Part shown: in pieces, positions 40,920 through 51,000 of the stretch
How the letters are laid out: every line of letters starts with the position of its first letter
Numbering within the stretch: position 1 is the stretch's first letter
NCBI GenBank assembly: GCA_023362775.1
Contig: JALMGJ010000006.1
Span: forward strand, 14,830,001 to 14,894,000
From: Charina bottae
Taxonomy: Eukaryota > Chordata > Lepidosauria > Squamata > Charinaidae
Direction of reading: 5' to 3'
DNA: 64,000 nt
The notes under the pieces: model-generated
Told to the model about the DNA's origin: nothing
What the model saw: the letters and a program-made list of their open reading frames with translations, nothing else
Database searches by the model: none
Program-made: the position numbers and the translations under genes

Positions 40920-43900
40920 TAGTGGTAGTGAAATTTTACTCATTCACCATAAAATTGATCCTGGCTACCAGTTTTTTTCCAATGACTAATAATGGTGGTA
41001 ATTGCTGAGACATGGGATTTTACTGGAAGACTGATGTCTGAAATGGATCCAACAATATTTATTCCTCACCTCTTTCAACACAATATATGTCATAGGAAAC
41101 TCTGGCTTTGTTGGCTTTTTGTTGTTGTTGTTCAGTCGTTTAGTCGTGTCTGACTCTTCGTGACCTCATGGACCATAGCACGCCAGGCCTTCCTGTCCTC
41201 CACTGTCACCCGGAGTTTACTCAAATTCATGTTCATTACATCAGTGATGCTATCTAACCATCTCATCCCCTGCCGTCCCCTTCTCCTTTTGCCTTCAGTC
41301 TTTCCCAGCATCAGCGTCTTTCCCAGTGAGTCCTATCTAAACCGCCCAGAGTTCCCTTGTGGGGGGAGATGGGCGGTGATATAAGTTAGAAATAATAAAT
41401 AAATAAATAAGTAATCTTCGCATTAGGTGGCCAAAGTATCTGAGCTTCAGCTTCAGCATCTGTCCTTCCAATGAGCAGTCAGGGTTGATTTCCTTTAGGA
41501 TTGACTGATTTGACCTCCTTGCAGTCCAAGGGACTCTTAAGAGTCTTCTCCAGCACCATTTTGTTTTGTATTTGTTGTATTTGTATTTGTTGGCTAGAAA
41601 TGTATTTATATTGATACCTAAGAACTCCATAAATGGGTCAGTTTACCCTTGAAAAGCAGATACTGGTGTTTATCCTTGTACCCTGTAAGTGTGCATTGAC
41701 TATTAATGGAGAGAATGTTGAAGCTACAGATGGTAATATATAGGGTACCCCCAAGTGAAATTAATGAGATTTAAGTTAGCCAATAATGCCTAATTCCACT
41801 AATTTCAATTGGTCTAGTTTAAGTATGATAAAGTTTGGATCTAATCCCAAAACTGAATTATTGGGTTCATACACTTTGTAAAGTTAGATTTGTTTAAAAT
41901 GCAGTTTTCAGTAGCATAGCATTAGTTTGTTGTAGCAAAATCAATAAATGGTTTTGTGGCTCCTTAAAGATGACGATCTTAGAATACATTCTAAAATGTA
42001 AAACAATTGAAATAGTTTCTTTTTTCCCTTTCCCCATTTCCAAAACAAAAATAATAACTGTTTGTTCTGGCAAAATAATTCACAAATATCCCTAGAGATT
42101 GCACAAATCAAGATTTGAACTAGGAAGTAATAATTAAGGAATAGAACAAAACATTTTGAATCTGAAACATTTTTAAGTTTGAAACACCCTTAAATCTGAT
42201 ACTCAGAATGTTCCCAGACTGGTTGGAACAATGTTGGAAGACATCTAAGTGTGGAGCAGCTGTTTGGAGTACAGATTTAAAATGATTTGCACACTTCTAA
42301 TATTGACTGAGATGCTTCTATAGCAATTTCTAAGGTTCATCTTCTAGGCTTTGTTAGGTTTTCCCCTGCACAGTTGTGTCTGACTCCAGGGGCCGGTGCT
42401 CATCTCCGTTTCTTAGTTGAAGAGCCAGCGCTGTCCGAAGATGCTTCCGCGGTCATGTGGCCGGCATGACGCATGCAGAACACTGTTACCATCCCACCAA
42501 AGTGGTACCTCTTTATCTACTTGCATTTGCATGCTTTCGAATTACTAGGTTGGCAAGAGCTGGGGCGAGTGCGGGAGCTCACTCCGTCACGCGGCACTCG
42601 GGTCTTGAACTGCCGACCTTCCGATCAACAAACCTGGCATCTTAAGCACTGAGCCATCGCGCCCCTTATATATAATCCATCCATCCATCCATCCATCCAT
42701 CCATCCATCCATCCATCCATCCATCCATTCTTCTAGGCTTAGGACTGTGAAAATGAACCTTCTTATAAATATTTGAAGCATTTGTCTATTTTTTTTAGAA
42801 GGGGTTGTTCACATAAACTGAAACAATATAGGTGCAACTGGAAACTGTGAAACAGCCTTTCTCTGAAGTGATTCCATGTGAATCTCTTAAAAACCTCAGA
42901 ACCCTCCAGCTGTATGGATCAATTCCCAGAATTCTTGGCAATGTCAATTCTGGCTGGGGAATTCTGGGAGAGAGCTCAGATTGGGGAGGTTGTTTTAAGA
43001 AATCTTTGTCATAAGAGTTGCTTCATTGTATACAGACAGACAGACAGAAACTTTATTTTGGTTTGCTTGTGTTTCTACACTTTTTTAGTTTTTTTCTTTT
43101 TTTCTTTGTAGTTTTTTGTTTTTCTGTAGCTTTTATCTTTGCTTGAAACTTAATAAAATTCTTATTAACAAAAAAGAAACTTTATTTTGGTCATTGACCA
43201 TAACATTGTATACACTATTTACAACCTTGAACTTTCAAATGTATAGCCTCTTCTTCAAAGCTGTAGTCCAAGATGGCAACTGTTGAACTCAGGCTAGTAC
43301 ATACGTCCCACAGGTGGGGAATTCCAGAGAGGGGGGTAGAGTAAAGCTGAAATCAGGGGAAAGCCCGCAGCAATCCAGCAGTTCAAACTTCTGGCATAGA
43401 GGGGGGGAAATGGAATTGAAATTGATGGTCAAAGTCTTCCCCCAGATGATGGGTTCAGACTGCTACCAGAAATGTTCTATCCATCCTTGACAGCTTGCTG
43501 GATATGTAAGGAAATTTTTTCAGGTATCCTGATTGCAATCTTCTATTTTATTTACTGCTTGTTTTGCAGAGCACATGTAATAAGTAGAACCAAATTAGAT
43601 AAGAATATCTAGAGAAGACATGCTTAATGTCCAAAAAGGCAACTACAGTTTAGATGCTTTGATAAAAAGACCTGCATCTTCGAGGTTTTTATCTTCATAG
43701 GAAAAAAGAAAGATTCTATTGTAGGAAGTCTTAAGCTAACCCTAAGACTATAAATCTAACAATCCAGGGAAAGCAGAGCAGAGGAATAAAGAGAGAGTCG
43801 CTTGCTTGAGATATATACTTATAATGCCTCTAGGATTCAATTGGATAAGTGGTGAAAGAACTGATGCTTCTGGAGCTACATCTCCAACAGGAGAGAGAGC

Positions 43901-44450
43901 AAGAGAGTCAAAGGTGCTATGAATGTATGTGAGAAAAATCCCAACCCCCCAAAATAGTGCCTGACTGCATTTGGATGTGGTCCCATGCATCACCCCCATA
44001 TAATCCCCATCATATTTATCTCGAAGGGGATGCACTGCATATTTTAGCAGGAAAAACAAGCCAACTTTCCAACTCTATAGTGAAGAATGTTGCTCAGCAG
44101 GAGATAACAGTCTGGTATCCTCCAGATACTTTGGATGTCCATTCCTGTCATCTCTGCCAGCGTGATCAATGGTAAAAAAAAAGTCAAAAGTTTCTAGCTG
44201 ACACCAGATTGTTTGTAGACGATCCCCAAGATTGGCCTTTACTTAATACTAAAGCTCTTCAGAATTTTGGCCAGATATTCTTCCCAAATAATCTCCCCTT
44301 GGTTTTTGAGGCTTTGCTCAATTTATTCAGTTTGTATTATGCAGGGATCTTCAGAGAAGTTGTAACAAGATACAACAGGATATGTAGCCATCAAGATTCC
44401 AGGCTTCTGGAATTTGCCAACATCTATCTCTTTTGTTTCCAAAAGCTTAA

Positions 44451-44501
<51 letters not shown>

Positions 44502-46025
44502 ACTGCACACAGAGACACTGATTTTTAATGGCTGTTTTATTTATTTTTAAAATTTTACTATTAAAAATGCCTCTAATCATATCTTCTGCTTCACTTTGGT
44601 TGTTATCCCTTTAATTATTGTGGGCTTTTGCCACTTTCGTTTTATTTTTGATGTTATCTAGAAAATTATATAGCATCTTAGAGATCTGCAGTTCATGAAA
44701 TGTGACAGAAAATGACATTCATAAACACAACCAAAGCATTGCTATTATGACAGCAAAATCAGCAATTCAGATTACTGAATTACTTTTGAATGGCTATACT
44801 ATATGATATCAATGTTTTGACCAGCCAATAATACCCAAAACTAGCATTTCGTTCAGGGTAAAACTTTGAAAAGAGTGACTATTTTACATCCTCATAACTT
44901 TACCCACAATTAATTAGAATATTTATTTAGTCATCAAATTTGTATGCCTCTAGTTTCATTATGGCTCATGGCAGTTGACAACAGTAAAATCATCCACAAT
45001 GCATATTCAATAAATAATCTAAACAACAGAGCATCCAAAAAATATAAGAATCACAATAATAATCATACCTTAGGCTTCCTCTCATAACAAATTTGTCATA
45101 ATATAGCAATCACAGGGGGAACCTTTACCTTATATACAAAGACAGGTGGGTTCCAGTAGAAGAAAGAACTTTATTGTGCTTTATAGATCAAAAACAGCAC
45201 TTTGAATGGTATTGGAAGCTTATCAGACCAAATGCAAGGCCTTGAGTACTGATGGAATATGCATCTGGCCATTAACACCTATTAACCATCATGTTGACAC
45301 ATTTTGTTCTAGTTGTAGCTTCCGGGGAACTAAGGCAGCCCCATGTAAAACACATTGTAGTAGTCTATACATATATGATAAAATTATGAGTAACTGTTGC
45401 AAAGTTTTTAGTGGGAATGATACTTTAATAAAGCTTCATACTTAAACCTTTTATTGATTTTGCTAAGTAGTTCATGGAGGATCTTTATTTCTTTTACTAA
45501 TTTTTTTTCTAGCTACAATATTTGTCTGTTTTGATGCATTGGTATCATTTTAACAGGACGGGGAATATTTTTTGTGTGAGAATGGGAACTGTTGTATTGA
45601 AATGATTTCCTGTCTACCAAATAAAAGCAAAATAGTTGCAGGATTCACAAGTGGAGGTGAAAACATGACAGTTCACATTTTAAGCTCCACACAGGCGACT
45701 TGGTCCATTCTAGCTCTTTTCTGCTAATTCAGGTGAGAGGAACCGTAGCCCAGAAGCCCATATACAGTATAAATCTTCCATCTGATACCCTTGGTCGCTC
45801 CTTGGTCCCAGCGCTCACTGAGATGTGTAGAAGGAGACTATTTTATTGTAAATGATGGCTCTAAAAGTTTATAAGCTACTAAAGTAGACATTTATAGTAC
45901 CTAGGAGTTCAGTCAGCTGACATATTTTCAAAGCAAAACTCTGAAAGTGTTCCACATACTTGAGAAATGGTATGTAGAAATGGACTTAAAGGGAGGAGCT
46001 ACGTGGATGGGTGGCAGATGTAGGC

Positions 46026-46070
<45 letters not shown>

Positions 46071-47991
46071 AATTTATATGCTGCCCAACTCCCAGTGACT
46101 CTGGATGGTTTTGTCTAAGAAGCCAATAAAAAGTTAGAGAAAACAGACAGCCTGTTTGGTTGATTGAAAGGAAGAAGGTTCCTTAACAAGGATTATACTT
46201 GCTCTAGTGCAGAGCTTTCCAAACTCTGTGTCGGGACACGTTAGTGTGTCGGCAGCAGTGTCTGGGTGTATTGCGGCTGCTGCTGCCTCCGAGCCCTGCC
46301 AGGATTCCACGCAGGTCCTAGTGCCTGCCTTGTGCCTTGCTGCCTCCAAACCTGCTGTGATTCTGCACAGGTCCTAGTGCCTGCCTTGTGCCCTGCTGTA
46401 AGAGTGTGTCGCGAAATGATGCCCTGCTGTAAGAGTGTGTCGTGAAATGATGCATGTCTAAAAAGTGTGTCACCAACATGAAAAGTTTGGAAAGCTCTGG
46501 TCTAGTGGTTAAGGCAATGGGCTAGAAACCAGGAGTGTGTGAGTTCTAGTCCCGCTTTAGGCCTGAAAGCCGGCTGGGTGACCTTGGTCCAGTCCCTGTC
46601 TCTCAGCCCTAGGAAGGAGCCAATGGCAAACCAGGAGACTGAGAGTCCTAGTCCCGCCTTAGGCAGGAAAGCCGGCTGGGTGACCTTGGGCCAGTCACTT
46701 TCTCTCAGCCCAACTCACCTCACAGGGTGGTGGTTGTGGGGAAAATAGGAGAAGGAAGGAGTGTTAGGTATGTTTGCCACCTTGAGTTATTTATAAAAAT
46801 AATAAAGGGGGGATAAAAAATAAATAAATAAATGTTTTCACATCTCCTATGTTTACTAGTTAATTCATGGTTCTCTTTTTATGATCCCTGTTTAGGCAAA
46901 TCAGTGGAAGATCTTTAAAAATGTGAAATTAGTCCCTATGCTTCTATTGAAATTAGTATTTTATGGATCTGTTGTTTGATAATGTTGTTCAGGACAGCTC
47001 CAATAATTTTTTTAATAAAAATTGGTTATAATCACCAGATGCAGTTCAAGAACTGGAACATTAAGTCACACAGACTGGCTTTGTTGTTTTATTTTCAAAT
47101 TTATGACTGATATCCACAGGATTATTCACATGTTTTTCGGCAGACCATTGTGTGTCAATTATGTATATACTCTTCTTGGCCATATCCCCTGTATTTGGAA
47201 TCGAAGAAAAGAATGGGGGAATGATCACACATAAGAGGTGGCGAAAATAATTTGTTATGCAATATTGGAAGGTTAAATCTATAGTGAGTTTGCAGAAATG
47301 GATTGTTGGATATGCATTGTTTGTCAACATTTGATTTTTTTTTCCAACTAAAGAGGAAGGTACAGACTTTTGAACAGTTTGATCCATTTGTGGAGGGCAG
47401 AAGTTGTTTTGCTAATGATATAAATGTAGCTATCTTTTTGTATTATTTAAAACTAGCTTGTATGTACTTAGATTATTTTAACTCTGTGGGCCAATGCAAA
47501 GATGCTAACCTAAAATATGGCAGTTAGATTGGAATCTCTAAATAGACATGATTTTGCCATGTCTCCATTGCATGTCCTTAAGTGGAAATTTATTTCTCCA
47601 TCTAGGCACTTTAGCATTGCAAATGTTGATGTACATAAATAGTTGTACATCAACTATAACTGTATTATTATATAATAATAGTTGGACACAGTATTAGTAT
47701 TAATGATTTTGGTTTCCTGGTCTGGACTAACTCAAAGGGCTGACATTTAGACAAGGAAAGGAAATAAAAGTTCAGAGCCCATTCAGAGCTCCATCTACTG
47801 CTCCTAGTAGTCAATAGGTTTATACTGAGAAACCTCACACAAGCAAGTTGAATCTCAGGTTATTATTCTGCAGAACCCCTGACAAGAGGGTTAAGATGCG
47901 GTGATTTGTCAAAAAGAATTGGTTATTGAGTAGATGAAAACAGGTGAAAAAAGATTGGAGGGACAGGGACTGGGCTGGGCTGATAGTAATC

Positions 47992-48050
<59 letters not shown>

Positions 48051-51000
48051 ATTCTATTCTATTCTATTCTATTCTATTCTATTCTATCTAATTTTGCCAC
48101 TGGCCATCTCCCCCCCCCCCAAGGGGGGACGCTGGGTGGTTTACAATAAAAATAAAACATTAAAATATGATCATAATAAATATCAGATACAAATATAAAT
48201 AAGAAGTAGAAAAGATAAAATAAAATCCAGATGGAAATGACAGTTTTAATGCCGCTCATGTATATCTAAGGCTATCCTAGGGTGCCAGCCATCCCCAAGA
48301 GTGGCTGCTTCCCCTCCCACCCCAAGCGAGCTGGCAAAACCAGGTCTTCAGTTGTTTTCGGAAGGCCACAAGAGATGGGGCCTGCCATATCTCTGGGGGA
48401 AGGATATTCCAAAGGGTGGGAGCTGCTGCAGAGAAGGCCCGCTTCCTGGACCCCGCCAGATGAAATTCTCTTACAGACGGGGCCCACAACATGCCGTCTC
48501 TGCATGATCGGGTGGGATGGGTCGATGTAATGGGGACAAGACCTCAGGTAGCCTGGACCCATGCCATGTAGGGCTTTAAAGGTGATAACCAAGATCTTGA
48601 ATTGGACCTGGAAGCAAACACTTTGCAAGTGCAGCTTGCAAAGCAACGGTGTTATGTGTGCCAATCTTGGGGCACCAAGAATTGCCCGCGTGGCTGCATT
48701 TTGGACCAGCTGTAGCTTCCGGACACTCTTCAAGGGTACCCCCTTGTAGAGCGCATTACAGTAGTCTATATGGGAGATGACCAGGGCATGAGTGACCATG
48801 TGAAGAGCCTCACGGTCCAGGAAAGGGCGTAACTTGTGCACAACATGAAGTTGTCCGAAGGCCCTCCTGGCCACGGCTGCCACCTGCTCTTCGAGCAGGA
48901 GTCGTGAGTCCAGGAGGACCCCCAAGTTCTGCACCGGTTCTGAATGGGGCAGTGCCACCCCATCCAGAACCAAAGATGACAACTTCCCGGATATCGAGGA
49001 GCCCCTCACCCACAGCCACTCCATCTTACCAGGGTTCAGCTGAAGCCTGTTGTTCCCCATCCAGACCCCTACAGCCCCCAGGCATCAAGAGAGGGCGGTC
49101 GCAGCATCACTTACTTCACCCGGGACAGAGATGTATAATTGGGTATCATCAGCATATTGATGATACCTCATCCCGTGGTGACGGATGATCTCACCCAGTG
49201 GTTTCATGTAAATGTTGAAAAGGAGTGGAGAGAGTACCGAACCCTGCAGTACCCCACAGAGGAGGAGCCTCTCACTCCCTATCACCACCGATTGGGACCA
49301 GCCCCGGATGAAGGAGGTGAACCAGTGCAAAGCCACACCGCCCACCCCCAACTCCCTGAGCCAGCCCAAAAGGATACCATGGTTGATGGTATTGAAAGCC
49401 GCTGAGAGGTCAAGAAGAGCAAGGATGGATGCTATTTGTGGAACAGCGCCCCTGAATTGCAAAATGTTTAATCAAAATCATTAATGGATATTTTCTAAAG
49501 CTAGAATAGGCAACATGGGATCTAAAGGTGTCAAAGTATCCATTGTGGACCTAAATTGTTGGAGGTTGAAGCATTGTGTGTGTGCATTTGAGCATTCCTG
49601 AGAGGGGAATCTAACCTGAGCAATGTTAATGAAGCAGATTTTATAACAGAAAATATATTTATTGGCAGGAAATACAGTTTAGAGCAGGGTTCCCCAAAGT
49701 GGTCAATATCAACCCCCAATGGTCGATGGGATATCCAAGTGGTAAATGTTGTTGTTGTTGTTATTATCCATATTACTATTAGTTAAAATAGTATTTATTA
49801 AATTATTTTCATATAATAAATGTTTGGAGGTTGATGAACAATCTGAAACTTCATGAAGGGATCGATGAGCAGAAGAGTTTGGGGACCCCTGTTCTAGAGA
49901 TAGGAAAAGTCTAGCACCTAGTTAGCTACATCCTACCCAGAGGAGAGTCCAACAACATATGCTAGATGTGTATGTGCCTAGGAAGAAAGGCAGAAGGAAG
50001 TAACCTGAGATTAGCTGTCTCTTGGATAAAGAGCTGGCAAAGTGATAGACAATCCTTAGCAATCTCTCTGCACCCTGATCAGTTGTTCATGAGGTGCTGA
50101 AGAGTCAATACCGTTGGATTTGGATCTCCAACACTATGAGTCCTTCAAGGTAGCCTGGTCAAGAAATGGATGCCTTAAGGATTCCAGGAATGCTACTTTA
50201 TTGTTGTAGGGTATAATAATAGAATATTGAAAGCCAGCCAGAGTTTCCACTTGCCACCTCTTGTACCAAACAGAATCGAGGTGGGGTCATTTTGAGTTTT
50301 TCACACTTTCCCCTTTCCCAGGACTCAGTTGTTGTTTCCCTCCATTAATGGCTTCGGCATTCCTTCATCAAGATTATTTCCAAATTTACAAACATAAACC
50401 ACACCACGCCCGAATTCATTTAAAATAAAAATAATTTTAAAAATTAAAAACGGACAAAACCTCACAATGTTATCCACTCTTGTGCAATATTAGCCATCTC
50501 ATGTAGAAGCTCATGAGAATTTGGGATGAGGGTGTTGAAATTTTATCAGGTTTTGCAATCTTGTGAGATTTTGAATACTTCGGAGGGGAAGAGCATGGTA
50601 ATGGAAAAGGTTGTCAACTCCTTGTTGATTTTTAGTCCTATCAAATCAGAAATAGAGCAGGAGTTGTGACATGAAGTTAAATTCATTCAGTATTAATAGA
50701 ATAGAATACAGTATAATAAAGAATGTATTTTTCTAAACAATGCATAAATTATCCCAAGGAGAAGATGTCACCAGAGTCGGTAGAGCTACATTTTCAGTCC
50801 CTTTTTCTTGAGTTGTGGCATAATATAGGTACATTAAAGTTCCCAGAGGTTTAATAAATCTGTTTTACTGCTTAAGTTTTTTTTTTAAGGGACAGGGAGG
50901 GAAATGGACCACTGAAAATCACCATGTTGCTGCTGAATTTGGCAGTGTTATCCTAAGGAGCTTTAAGAATCACAAAAATGGATTTGGGGTCTCATGAAGG

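Noticed and set aside
44209..44580. Poly-Met / poly-His frames
   Set aside because: Translation of the (GAT)n tract; nothing else in the frame is recognisable.
47993..49465. 262-codon frame as a host gene
   Set aside because: It matches L2-type LINE ORF2 blocks, with no splice sites and a frameshift in the RT.
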